Shown: positions 9,366 through 18,442, numbered from the stretch's first letter. The stretch: DNA of 64,000 nt from Streptomyces dangxiongensis (GCF_003675325.1 NZ_CP033073.1:2852001-2916000); one strand, 5' to 3'. The notes: generated by a model from the sequence alone, not told the origin. Made by a program: numbers and translations.

Positions 9366-11224
9366 GGCCCCACCCTGCCGCTCAAGGCGTCATCGGACTC
9401 CTGATATCCGGCTGATTGCAGAGTGAAGAGGCGCGCGTACAGACCAGCTCTTCCGAGCAGCTCCTTGTGCGTCCCGTCCTCTGCGATCACGCCGTCCGCG
9501 AGCACGACGATCTTATCCGCCTCACGCAGCGTCCCGAGTCGATGAGAAATCAACAAGCTTGTCTTGCCCTTTCTCAAGACCCTGAGCGTAGCCTGCATCT
9601 CATGCTCGGCTTCGGCGTCCATCCCGGATGACGGCTCGTCCAGGATGAGCAGGTCCCGGTCGTTACGCAGGAGCGCCCGCGCCAGCGCCACGCGCTGGGC
9701 CTGCCCTCCGGACAGGCATACACCGCTAGACTCGTCCGAGTCGTCTTCCGGACCGTGGAAGAAGATGCGAGTGATCGCCGTGTCATACCCGTGTGGAAGC
9801 TGGACGATAGTTTCATGCGCGTCCGCCAGCTTCGCTGCTTCCATGATGGCCGGCATATCATCGAGCCTCGACAGGTCACCGATACCGATGTTTTCACGGA
9901 CTGACAGGTCATAACTCATGTAGTCCTGGAAAACTGCGCCAATACGTTGCCGCAAATCCTCGGGAGACATGTGCCGAAGATCGACGCCATCCCAGAGGAT
10001 GGCGCCCTTGCCGGGATCATAGAACCTGCAAAGCAGCTTCACCAGAGTCGACTTGCCGGCTCCATTGACTCCGACGATACCGATGGCGGCCCCCTCAGGA
10101 ATACAGAGGTTCAGCCCCCTCAACACCCACGGCTGGTCTTCCGTGTACCGGAACCATACATTCTGAAATTCGATACCCCGACGAAGCGGCAGAACAGCCG
10201 CGGGTTCTGCCGAGCGCGGCAAGTCCGACGCCATACACGCGATTTCCCGATAATGCTGGAAGAGGGCCAAAGCGTGATGAACTCTGGCGCCCTCCGCTGC
10301 CAGAGCAGCGGCCGCCGCTTGCACTCCGGCCACAGCGGCGATAAAAATTGACACGTCGCCGAGCGAAAGCGAACCGTGAGCCGATGCATAGAGGGCCCAC
10401 ACCAAACCAGCGCCCGATATCGATGCCGATAGTGCCGCCAGGGTCGACTGCGTACGAAATTCCCGGCGATCCACAACTCGTCGTTCTCGGTCGGCGTGTC
10501 GCCGCTCCGTCTGCATCCGTCTGAGGAGGAAACTCCCGATACCGAACAGACGTACTTCCTTAGCAGCCTCCGGGCTGGTGAGCAGTTGGTCGTAGAATAT
10601 CTCGCGTCGTTCATGAGAGCTGATACGCAACAGCATGTCGGCTCGTCGCCGAGAGAGGGCGAGCTCGGCCATGAGAACCGGAACAGCAAAGATAAGCAGG
10701 AATGCGGCCATGACCGGGGCGATCACGGTCAGGGACGTCAGGAAGCCGATGGAGGTGATGACTGCCCTGGCAAAGCCCAGGGAACCCTCCAGCACTTCGT
10801 TGGTGGACCTTCGCCCGGACATGCTGGCAAGCCTCAACCGATCCAGGAAAGAAGGATCCTCCAGTCGTGCCAGTCCCACGAATCCGTTGACAGAGGTGAA
10901 TAGGTTCCCTTGCGCGATAATACTGGTGACCCGACTCAGGTCGGCCCTGAAGTAATTGATCGCATGCTGGGAGAACGCTTGAACCACGCCCACCACCGCC
11001 AGCGCAACAGCCGGTACGAGTAGTTCCCCCATGGATATCCGGTCACTGAGGCGGTCCAGGGCCACCTTCACAAGCCACCCGGTCAGGACGGGGAGGACGC
11101 CGCCAAGGATGTTGAGTGACAAGTGCGCGACCGCTTTCCCGGGGGCAGCCGCCCAAACAATCTTCACAACAGCCAGCAAGCTGTTTGTCTTGCCGCCGAC
11201 AGGTCCCGACTCGGTAATGGTCAC
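9362..11224 (-). CDS. ABC exporter half-transporter (fused membrane and ATPase domains)
   Basis: Exporter-type half-transporter of 620 residues that should work as a dimer. The membrane domain covers about residues 1-310 and the ATPase domain about 345-600, with Walker A GVNGAGKST, signature CLSGGQAQR, Walker B LLILDEP and switch His in LLISHRLG. No N-terminal C39 peptidase domain is present. I chose GTG at 11224, 1 nt after the stop of the thioredoxin-like gene; longer starts overlap that gene heavily. It resembles the export ABC proteins of actinobacterial lanthipeptide and bacteriocin clusters, and its neighbours suggest it exports the cysteine-rich peptide. Confidence 0.9.
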   Translation of the reverse strand: MTITESGPVGGKTNSLLAVVKIVWAAAPGKAVAHLSLNILGGVLPVLTGWLVKVALDRLSDRISMGELLVPAVALAVVGVVQAFSQHAINYFRADLSRVTSIIAQGNLFTSVNGFVGLARLEDPSFLDRLRLASMSGRRSTNEVLEGSLGFARAVITSIGFLTSLTVIAPVMAAFLLIFAVPVLMAELALSRRRADMLLRISSHERREIFYDQLLTSPEAAKEVRLFGIGSFLLRRMQTERRHADRERRVVDRREFRTQSTLAALSASISGAGLVWALYASAHGSLSLGDVSIFIAAVAGVQAAAAALAAEGARVHHALALFQHYREIACMASDLPRSAEPAAVLPLRRGIEFQNVWFRYTEDQPWVLRGLNLCIPEGAAIGIVGVNGAGKSTLVKLLCRFYDPGKGAILWDGVDLRHMSPEDLRQRIGAVFQDYMSYDLSVRENIGIGDLSRLDDMPAIMEAAKLADAHETIVQLPHGYDTAITRIFFHGPEDDSDESSGVCLSGGQAQRVALARALLRNDRDLLILDEPSSGMDAEAEHEMQATLRVLRKGKTSLLISHRLGTLREADKIVVLADGVIAEDGTHKELLGRAGLYARLFTLQSAGYQESDDALSGRVGP

Positions 11225-11225
11225 G

Positions 11226-11801
11226 TTAGTGGGCCGCCTCGAGCGGTGCTTCAAGGAGATGCAGACCCTCGTCCAGGAGGCGTGCGGAGCTTTGAGCTGC
11301 GAAGAGGACGCGTCCTTCCGAGACGATGAAGTAACTCGGGAAGGACGAGACAGCCAGTTCGGCTTCGAGAGGCGCGGTATTCTCGCCACTCGGGACCAAC
11401 TTACTCACGGCGCGCAGTTGGTCAGAATAGAATTCGATACCGTTCCGGTCACCGTTGATAACAGAGATCACTCTATCGGCAGGAATTTTCGATGCCCTGA
11501 CGAACCGCAGGAAGGAAGGCATCTGCATCTTACAACCGCTGCAACCAACTGACAGAAAGACAAGAATCCATGGCCCCTGTTCTTCCGTAGGAAGACTGAC
11601 CGGGGAATCCGCGAAATCCATCAACGGCGCCGGCATCGGTATCCGGGTGCCCGCAGCAGCCACTCCTCGCTCACGCCGAGCGAGTACTCCCTCCTCAACC
11701 AATGGGTCAAGTAGTTTCTTGACTCGCAGTGCGACGGCGAGAGAAAGCGCTACCCCAACTGACGAGACGAGCAGGGCAAGTACTGCTATACCAGTACCCA
11801 T
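11226..11801 (-). CDS. Membrane-anchored thioredoxin-fold protein (TlpA/ResA-like)
   Basis: Redox protein of 191 residues. It has one N-terminal membrane helix (about residues 4-26), a linker, then a thioredoxin-like domain with the active-site motif VGCSGCKMQMP (Cys87 and Cys90) and the cis-proline region VSSFPSYFIV. This architecture puts the CxxC outside the membrane. I chose ATG 11801, which has AGAAGGG upstream and starts 2 nt after the MauE-like gene's stop. Next to a six-cysteine peptide and a MauE-like protein, it probably makes or isomerises disulfides in the exported peptide; this is inference. It could alternatively be a reductase. Confidence 0.85.
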   Translation of the reverse strand: MGTGIAVLALLVSSVGVALSLAVALRVKKLLDPLVEEGVLARRERGVAAAGTRIPMPAPLMDFADSPVSLPTEEQGPWILVFLSVGCSGCKMQMPSFLRFVRASKIPADRVISVINGDRNGIEFYSDQLRAVSKLVPSGENTAPLEAELAVSSFPSYFIVSEGRVLFAAQSSARLLDEGLHLLEAPLEAAH

Positions 11802-11803
11802 TG

Positions 11804-12331
11804 TCAGACCCTTCTGATATTTCCGGTGCCGAAGAAAAACATCGTGACTGCATTGAGATTGAACAGCATGACACCGATAGCAGTGCCCGGAGGCACAAGA
11901 ACAAGGTAGTAGGCAAGTGATAGAGAATGCGCCTGCATCATGGCCCACCCGCTGACCCCACCCACGAGCATCAGTGTCACGTTTCGAACAACATGCACCC
12001 AAGAAACCGGATCGCCCTTTGTCCCCGAGCAGCCACAGGACACTGTGGGCCGTGTCCTCATGAGGTAGATGAGGTAACCCGTGAATCCTGCGAGAGAGAC
12101 CTCGGCAAGTAGGAGTCCGATCCAGTAGAACGGAGGGATCAGGAGTGAAGCAGTGATGCAGAGCTCTCCACCGATGACCACTGGAGCCATATACGCTGCC
12201 AACGCAGGAAGAACGGGAGCAGTGTCGCGCAGGTGCCGGCGGAAGACATCGAATCCCCGAAATTTCAGGATCGCCGACCAGCCGAAGATCACTGCGAGTA
12301 TGACTTGCCCGAAAGCTGCCGCCGGTCCCAA
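11804..12331 (-). CDS. MauE/DoxX-family redox-associated membrane protein
   Basis: Polytopic membrane protein of 175 residues with about four helices. It fits the MauE/DoxX family, named from methylamine utilisation, where MauE and MauD (thioredoxin-like) work together on disulfide formation in the small subunit. Cysteines include Cys58 and a CxC pair at 99 and 101 (SCGCSG). The start is a TTG at 12331 preceded by GAGAGG; no ATG or GTG gives a better N-terminus. MauE followed directly by a thioredoxin-like gene mirrors the mauE-mauD pairing and supports an oxidative-folding role for the peptide encoded upstream. Confidence 0.82.
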   Translation of the reverse strand: MGPAAAFGQVILAVIFGWSAILKFRGFDVFRRHLRDTAPVLPALAAYMAPVVIGGELCITASLLIPPFYWIGLLLAEVSLAGFTGYLIYLMRTRPTVSCGCSGTKGDPVSWVHVVRNVTLMLVGGVSGWAMMQAHSLSLAYYLVLVPPGTAIGVMLFNLNAVTMFFFGTGNIRRV

Positions 12332-12406
12332 ACCTCTGACCTCTCGTGAGTTCCATAGCCCGGCGTTGTTCGTCTCGGCCGGCGGATGTCTTCATACGCA
12401 GAGGAG

Positions 12407-12436
12407 GGCCGCCAGAAACCCAGGCTTCTGGCGGCC
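12407..12436 (-). terminator. Hairpin between the precursor-peptide gene and its operon partners
   Basis: A perfect 11-bp stem (GGCCGCCAGAA with TTCTGGCGGCC) and an 8-nt loop lie between the precursor stop codon and the MauE-like gene. This placement is typical of peptide operons in which most transcripts end after the structural gene and some read through to the processing genes. Confidence 0.8.
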
Positions 12437-12493
12437 GCTCAGTTCCTAGATGTATACCTCGGTGCGGTCAATCATTCCGCAGCCAGGTTTTGA

Positions 12494-12667
12494 CTAATAA
12501 CAGCGCGTCGTGCAGTTGCTCATGTTGCAGCAGGTCTTCGTGGTGTACTGATGGGAAATCTCGTCCCACTCCCTCCAGCAGTTGGTGGGGCACATGGCCG
12601 CCGCAGCCGTCTGCGGTAGAACTTTCCCGGCAACCCGTCCCACGAGACCTCGAAGCATGGCCGACAT
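12494..12667 (-). CDS. Six-cysteine precursor peptide, candidate disulfide-rich bacteriocin
   Basis: A 57-residue open frame with an excellent ribosome site (AAGGAG, 9 nt before ATG 12667). The N-terminal half (MSAMLRGLVGRVAGKVLPQT then AAAAM) is basic, amphipathic and cysteine-free. The C-terminal half starts CPTNC and ends CTTRCY. Cysteines are at 26, 30, 46, 47, 52 and 56, giving the spacing C-x3-C-x15-CC-x4-C-x3-C. Six cysteines with nothing resembling a LanM, LanB or YcaO enzyme nearby, but with MauE-like and thioredoxin-like neighbours, point to three disulfides rather than thioether rings. The Ala-rich stretch before Cys26 is a plausible signal-peptidase-type cleavage site. I do not recognise the family. 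The gene heads the cassette, with a promoter upstream and a hairpin downstream. Confidence 0.82.
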   Translation of the reverse strand: MSAMLRGLVGRVAGKVLPQTAAAAMCPTNCWREWDEISHQYTTKTCCNMSNCTTRCY

Positions 12668-12768
12668 AGTTTTCCGCTCCTTTTTCCAGCGCCCCGCTTC
12701 TGCGAGGGCTCAGCTGGTAGATGACGGCGATCCACCTGACTCGCATATGACGCCGTCGTTGCGATTGG

Positions 12769-12799
12769 ATCTTAGGTGAAGCCTCACCTCCCGAGTCAA
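12769..12799 (-). promoter_or_regulatory. Promoter with embedded palindrome upstream of the precursor peptide
   Basis: Read on the minus strand, TTGACT (12799-12794) and TAAGAT (12774-12769) form a near-consensus vegetative -35/-10 pair with a 19-bp spacer. The spacer ends in an imperfect palindrome, GGTGAGGCTTCACC (12788-12775), abutting the -10. Transcription would start near 12762 and leave a leader of roughly 95 nt before the precursor ATG. The palindrome is well placed for a repressor. Its outer bases (TTAGGTGA...TCACCT) recall DtxR/IdeR half-sites, but the spacing is off by one base. Confidence 0.6.
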
Positions 12800-13122
12800 G
12801 CGAAATCAGGCACAGAAACTGGAACGGCTTGATTCCTCCAGTCACCAGCGAACCCCACCTCAGGACGTGATCAATTCCCTTGCCAAACTGCCGGAGCTAC
12901 CCCTATGGCAACCGCGACACCCTCGGCCCGAGAAGAAGCCAGTCACCCGAAATAGTGGGATTGGCAGCGTTATAGAGCGTCGGAATTATTCGGTCCACTT
13001 CAGGCGCCGCCTACGGCTCTGCGCTTGCCGGCCGCCCTGAAGAGTGCTGCCCTCCGTGCGTTCGCCCAGAAAGAGTCCCGAAAACTGACGCACCGTTCAG
13101 CATCGTGTGGCACACTGCCGCG
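12800..13122. other. Gap upstream of the peptide cassette
   Basis: About 320 bp between the cassette promoter and the methyltransferase gene. No open frame has a ribosome site or a recognisable product. The lower-GC character of the cassette fades out by about 13000, so one boundary of the island may lie here. Confidence 0.5.
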
Positions 13123-13887
13123 GTGGTGGATCACGTCTTTGCCGATCTCTCGCTCGCCGCGCTGTACGACAGCCTCAACCCCTGGGGACCGGGTGACGAC
13201 TTCTACCTCGCCCTGGTGCGGGAGGCCGGGTCCGTGCTGGACATCGGCTGCGGCACCGGGCAGTTACTGCGGCGGGCCCGGGACGAGGGGCACCGGGGCC
13301 GGCTGATGGGGCTCGATCCGACCGCCGCCATGCTCGTCCAGGCGCGGCGGGCCCGGCCCGACGTCGAGTGGGTCCTCGGCGATGTACGGGTGCGGCAGTG
13401 GCGGGAGGAGTTCGACCTCGTCGTCATGACCGGGCACGCCTTCCAGGAGCTGGTCAGCGACGAGGAGATCCGGCACTGCCTGCGGGCCGTGCGCGCGGCC
13501 CTGCGGGAGGGCGGGCGGTTCGTGTTCGAGACCCGCAATCCCGGTGCCCGCGCCTGGGAGCGGTGGACCCCGGACCGGGTCCGCGAGATCACCACCGCCG
13601 ACGGCGCGCCCGTACGGGTGTGGCACGAGGTTCAGGGTGACGGACTCCGGCGGGACCGGGTGCACTTCACCGAGACCTACGCCGGCCCCCACTGGCCGGC
13701 CCCCCGGACCCACCACAGCGTCCTGCGCTTCCTGGACACCGGAACCCTGGACGGCTTCCTCGCGGAGGCGGGCCTGACGGTGGCCGAGCGGTACGGCGAC
13801 TGGGAGCGGGGACCGCTCACCCGCACCGCCCCGGAAGTCATCACCGTGGCCCACCGCGCCCAGCCCGGCAGTGGAGTGAAACGGTGA
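13123..13887 (+). CDS. Class I SAM-dependent methyltransferase
   Basis: Rossmann-fold methyltransferase of about 254 residues. The SAM-binding glycine motif VLDIGCGTGQLL lies near residue 40, followed by the acidic loop GLDPTAAML and the downstream motif VVMTGHAFQEL. The substrate is unknown. The start is uncertain: GTG codons occur at 13105, 13123 and 13126, none with a clear ribosome site. I prefer 13123/13126, giving MVDHVFADLSLAALYDSLNPW. Its stop overlaps the next start (GTGA), so it is coupled to the DUF1707 gene. Confidence 0.85.
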   Translation: MVDHVFADLSLAALYDSLNPWGPGDDFYLALVREAGSVLDIGCGTGQLLRRARDEGHRGRLMGLDPTAAMLVQARRARPDVEWVLGDVRVRQWREEFDLVVMTGHAFQELVSDEEIRHCLRAVRAALREGGRFVFETRNPGARAWERWTPDRVREITTADGAPVRVWHEVQGDGLRRDRVHFTETYAGPHWPAPRTHHSVLRFLDTGTLDGFLAEAGLTVAERYGDWERGPLTRTAPEVITVAHRAQPGSGVKR

Positions 13888-14426
13888 GCCCTCTGCCGGA
13901 AGACCACACACCGCCGATCAGCGAGGACGACCGCGACACGGCCGTGCGGCGCCTACAGGAGGCGTACGCCGAAGGGCACATCACGCACGAGGACTTGGAC
14001 GGACGTCTCCACCAGGTGCTCACCGTCAGGACGCACAGCGAGCTGGCGACGGCGCTGGCCTCGCTCCCGGGGGAGAATGCGGGCACCACGTCCACGATCG
14101 CCGCCGCCGGTGGACGGATCCGCCGGCGCGGCGTATGGCGGGTACCCCGGACCCTGAAGGTCGAGTCCGCGTTCGGCAGGGTGCATCTGGACCTGTCCCG
14201 GGCGGTCATCGAGCACGCGGTCGTCGACATCGAGCTGCAACTCGGCACCGGCAGAGCCAGGATCACGCTGCCACGCGACGCGAGCGTCAACGTCGAGCGT
14301 CTCCAGGCGGGGTGGAAGGAATCGCTCTACAAGCCCCACCCGCATCCCCGCTCCGGCGGGCCAAAGATCCGGATATCCGGCACCATGGGCTTCGGACGAC
14401 TGAAGATCCGCCACGCGCGGCATTGA
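13884..14426 (+). CDS. DUF1707 domain protein
   Basis: Protein of 180 residues. Residues 12-64 form a DUF1707 (SHOCT-like) domain, with the conserved pattern D-R-D-T-A-V-R-R-L-Q-E-A-Y-A-E-G and the following E-D-L-D-G-R. The C-terminal part (about 85-180) is beta-rich with alternating hydrophobics (VESAFGRVHLDLSRAVI) and resembles the C-terminal domain seen in many actinobacterial DUF1707 and LiaF-like proteins. Function is not established. GTG start overlaps the methyltransferase stop. The downstream relic continues in the same frame directly after its stop codon. Confidence 0.85.
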   Translation: MSPLPEDHTPPISEDDRDTAVRRLQEAYAEGHITHEDLDGRLHQVLTVRTHSELATALASLPGENAGTTSTIAAAGGRIRRRGVWRVPRTLKVESAFGRVHLDLSRAVIEHAVVDIELQLGTGRARITLPRDASVNVERLQAGWKESLYKPHPHPRSGGPKIRISGTMGFGRLKIRHARH

Positions 14427-14429
14427 GGC

Positions 14430-15120
14430 CCCCCGATCGGCCCGGCTCTCCTGCTGCCGCTCGGCGGTCTCGGAGCCCTGATGGACCAGCCGCGGGCGGG
14501 TCGTCTCTCGGTGGCGGCCGTCGGCCTGCCCCTGCTGGCCGTGCCCTACGTCGGCCTGATCGGGGTCTCCCTGGTCCGGCCCCTGTTCCTGGACCGCTGT
14601 GTCCTGTTCGGGATGCTGGGCCTGGCCCTGCTGATCGTCGCGGCTCTGGCAGCGGTGGTCCGGTCGGTGGGCCGGCGACACCCGCGCGCCGCACGATGGC
14701 TTGCCCCAGTCGCCGGCCAAGCGGTCCCCGGCCAGCCGCGTGGACGACATCCTGGCGGTGGCCGGGGATGTCCGGAGGCTGAAGAGGACCGGGGACGCCG
14801 TCGTCTCCCTGCCGGCGGACCGGCGTGACACCGCCCAGGTCTCCGCCGGTGAGTTCGCTGGCCTGCGGGACATCGCCCTGGTGACGGACCCCGTGGCGGC
14901 CGGGAACCTCAAGGGCGAGGAGGCCGCGCCGTACCGGATACGTGCCACGATGCTGACGCGGCGCCGCATCCTGCTGGTCACGGACGCGCCGGAGGTGGCC
15001 CCGCCGGTGTCAGCCGAGCGGGACAGGGTGAAGACCGCCGTTCTGAGGCGGTACTTCACCGCGGTGGCGGACGAGCGGGTCCGTGGTCGGCGGGTCACGG
15101 TGTACGAGCCTCGCCCGTAG
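14430..15120 (+). pseudogene. Relic of a GT39-type membrane glycosyltransferase
   Basis: Two reading frames together resemble the C-terminal half of a large actinobacterial membrane glycosyltransferase (GT39-like). The first, from about 14430 to 14730, encodes hydrophobic helices (VGLPLLAVPYVGLIGVSLV, LGLALLIVAALAAVV). The second, from about 14710 to 15120, encodes the extracellular tail with GDAVVSLPADRRDT and IRATMLTRRRILLVTD. The frame changes near 14700-14740, and there is no N-terminal catalytic half. The 5' part is therefore deleted and the remainder frameshifted. Family assignment rests on memory of similar tails; the pseudogene status is better supported. Confidence 0.6.
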
Positions 15121-15139
15121 CGCCGGATACGGGCCACCC

Positions 15140-16282
<1,143 letters not shown>

Positions 16283-16311
16283 GACGGTGTCCTCCTAGGA
16301 CGACTGACGAC

Positions 16312-17376
16312 CTAGCCCAGTCGGGGCTTGATCTCCTCGATGAAGATGGTCCGCTTCCGGTCGGCGCTGAGGTGGCAGGCCGACGCCCGGCCGGGAGCCA
16401 TCGGCGGCCGCTCGTTCACACAGCGTCCCGTCCCCTCCACCCGGTCCTGGAAGGTGCAGCGGGGATGGAAGCGGCAGCCGGACGGCGGGGTGAGCAGCGA
16501 GGGCGGGGCGCCCGGGATCGGGGAAAGCTGGGCGCCCAGGTCGGAGTCGAGCCGCGGCATCGAGTTCAGCAGGCCCCAGGTGTAAGGGTGCTGGGGCGCC
16601 CGCAGCACCTCCTCGGTGGTACCCCGCTCCACCGCGCCGCCCGCGTACATCACCATGATGTCGTCGGCCATGTCGGCGATCACCCCCAGGTCGTGGGTGA
16701 TGAAGACGATGCCCGAGCCGAACTCGTGCTGGAGGTTCTTCAGCAGGTCGAGGATCTGCGCCTGCACCGTCACGTCCAGGGCGGTGGTCGGCTCGTCGGC
16801 GATCAGCAGGTCGGGATCGCAGATCAGCGCCATGGCGATCATCGCGCGCTGGCGCATCCCGCCGGAGAACTGGTGCGGATAGTCCTTCGCCCGCTCCCGG
16901 GGGTGGGGGATGCCGACCTTGCCGAGCATCTCCACGGCCCGTTCCCAGGCCGCCTTCTTCGAGGCGCCGGTGTGCTTCCTGTACGGTTCGGCGATCTGCC
17001 GGCCGACGGTGTAGTACGGGGACAGTGCGGTGAGCGGGTCCTGGAAGATCATGGCCACCTTGTTGCCGCGCAGCTTCTCCAGCTCCGACTCCCGGGCCGC
17101 GGTCAACTCGCGGCCGTCCAGGAGGATCTCCCCCTCGACCGTGGTGAACATCGGGTTGTGCAGGCCGAGGATGGTCAGGTTCGTCACCGACTTGCCGGAG
17201 CCGGACTCCCCCACGATGCCGAGCGTCCTGCCGCGCTCCACGTCGAAGGAGAGCCCGTCCACGGCCCGTACGACGCCGTCCTCGGTCCTGAAGCTGACGT
17301 GCAGGTCCCGGACCGAGAGCAGGGGACCGGCACCGGCCGGGGTCGGAGCGCCGGCCTCCTTGGTCACAGTGGTCAC
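16312..17376 (-). CDS. Oligopeptide ABC transporter ATPase, OppD/DppD type (operon 2)
   Basis: ATPase of 354 residues. GTG start at 17376 is preceded by AGGAGC. Motifs in order are Walker [10 protein letters not shown]-loop [14 protein letters not shown], signature FSGGMRQR, Walker B LLIADEP and switch His in FITHDLGV, then the OppD-type tail with FHPRCTF and later cysteines. It sits 10 nt after the permease stop and about 30 nt before the OppF-type gene, in the same order as in operon 1. Confidence 0.95.
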   Translation of the reverse strand: MTTVTKEAGAPTPAGAGPLLSVRDLHVSFRTEDGVVRAVDGLSFDVERGRTLGIVGESGSGKSVTNLTILGLHNPMFTTVEGEILLDGRELTAARESELEKLRGNKVAMIFQDPLTALSPYYTVGRQIAEPYRKHTGASKKAAWERAVEMLGKVGIPHPRERAKDYPHQFSGGMRQRAMIAMALICDPDLLIADEPTTALDVTVQAQILDLLKNLQHEFGSGIVFITHDLGVIADMADDIMVMYAGGAVERGTTEEVLRAPQHPYTWGLLNSMPRLDSDLGAQLSPIPGAPPSLLTPPSGCRFHPRCTFQDRVEGTGRCVNERPPMAPGRASACHLSADRKRTIFIEEIKPRLG

Positions 17377-17386
17377 GACAGTGCTC

Positions 17387-18367
17387 CTAGGACAGCCGCA
17401 CGCGCGGGTCGATGAAGGCGTACGCGGCGTCGACGACGATGTTGAAGAGCAGGATCATGCTGGCGGAGAACAGCATCACGCCGAGCAGGAGCGGCAGATC
17501 GCTGAAGCTGACGGCCTGCACGGCGAGTTGTCCGAGCCCCGGCAGGGAGAAGGTGAACTCGGTGATGATGGCGCCGCCGAGCAGCGAGCCGAGGTCGATG
17601 CCGAAGATGGTGACGATCGGGATCAGCGAACCGCGCCAGGCGTAGCGGAAGAAGACGTACCGCCGGGACATGCCCTTGGCGCGGGCGGTGCGGACGTGTT
17701 CCTCCTGAAGCTGTTCGATCATCGAGGACCGCGACATACGGGTGTACTGCGCCGCGAAGATCGTGGAGAGGACCACCCAGGGGATGATCAGGCCCGAGAA
17801 CCAGGTGCCCGGGTCCTGGGTGAACTCGTTGTAGGCCGGCTTGTCGAACCAGTGCGTCTGGTAGACGAGGATCGCCAGGGCCAGCGGACCCAGGAAGTAG
17901 ATCTGCAGCGAACTGACGATCATGGCACCGCCGGTGGCCGCCTTGTCGATCAGCGTGCCGCGTCGCCAGGCGGCGAGCAGGCCGGTGCCGAGGCCGACGA
18001 TCAGGAAGCACACGGCCGCGCCGAGGGTGAGCGAGACGGTGGTGGGCAGGCGGTCCATCAGGGTGGCCCAGACCAGTTCGTTGGTGTGGTACGAGTAACC
18101 GAAGCAGGGGGCCGGGCAGGGGCCCTGGTCGAACCGGTCGCTGCCCAGCAGGAGGTTGTGCAGGAAGATCCAGTACTGCTCGGGGATGGACTTGTCCAGG
18201 CCGAGCACGTGGTGGATGTTCGCGATGCTGTCCGGGTTGCAGGTCTTGCCGCACATCAGCAGCGCCGGGTCCCGGGGCACCCCGAAGAACAGCAGGAACG
18301 CGACGATGCTCAGCAGGAAGAGGATGACGACGGCACCGAGGGTCCGGCGCAGGAGGAAGCGCAGCAT
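17387..18367 (-). CDS. Oligopeptide ABC transporter permease, OppB/DppB type (operon 2)
   Basis: Permease of 326 residues. I chose ATG 18367, which gives MLRFLLRRTLGAVVILFLL, in register with the operon-1 paralogue. The extracytoplasmic loop has CGKTC, the EAA loop is EEHVRTARAKGMSRRYVFF, and the C-terminus VDAAYAFIDPRVRLS is canonical. The ribosome site is weak (GAGAG about 12 nt upstream), so translation may depend on coupling or on release from the preceding hairpin. Confidence 0.93.
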   Translation of the reverse strand: MLRFLLRRTLGAVVILFLLSIVAFLLFFGVPRDPALLMCGKTCNPDSIANIHHVLGLDKSIPEQYWIFLHNLLLGSDRFDQGPCPAPCFGYSYHTNELVWATLMDRLPTTVSLTLGAAVCFLIVGLGTGLLAAWRRGTLIDKAATGGAMIVSSLQIYFLGPLALAILVYQTHWFDKPAYNEFTQDPGTWFSGLIIPWVVLSTIFAAQYTRMSRSSMIEQLQEEHVRTARAKGMSRRYVFFRYAWRGSLIPIVTIFGIDLGSLLGGAIITEFTFSLPGLGQLAVQAVSFSDLPLLLGVMLFSASMILLFNIVVDAAYAFIDPRVRLS

Positions 18368-18401
18368 GGCAGGGGCAGCTCTCTGACGTCGGCGGTCCGG
18401 G

Positions 18402-18442
18402 CGGTACCCGGCGCAACCGCTGTTGCGGCGCGCCGGGTACCG
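18402..18442 (-). terminator. Hairpin after the operon-2 binding-protein gene
   Basis: A perfect 12-bp stem (CGGTACCCGGCG with CGCCGGGTACCG) encloses a 17-nt segment that can itself fold (CGCAAC with GTTGCG overlaps the stem edge). It lies 12 nt after the lipoprotein stop, matching the position of the operon-1 hairpin, and suggests the same attenuation or mRNA-stabilising role. Confidence 0.75.

Noticed and set aside
12494-12667. Lanthipeptide precursor
   Set aside because: Thr/Ser and Cys content would allow it, but no LanM, LanB/C, LanKC or other dehydratase/cyclase gene exists in the neighbourhood, while redox proteins do.
12769-12793. Perfect iron box (DtxR/IdeR/DmdR1 site) at the precursor promoter
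   Set aside because: Half-sites are similar, but the palindrome has an even centre with one extra base compared with the 19-bp iron box, so I report only a generic operator.
12468-12845. A 125-codon minus-strand frame overlapping the cysteine-rich precursor gene
   Set aside because: No ribosome site and no sensible composition; the overlapping 57-codon frame has a strong AAGGAG site, a promoter and a downstream hairpin.
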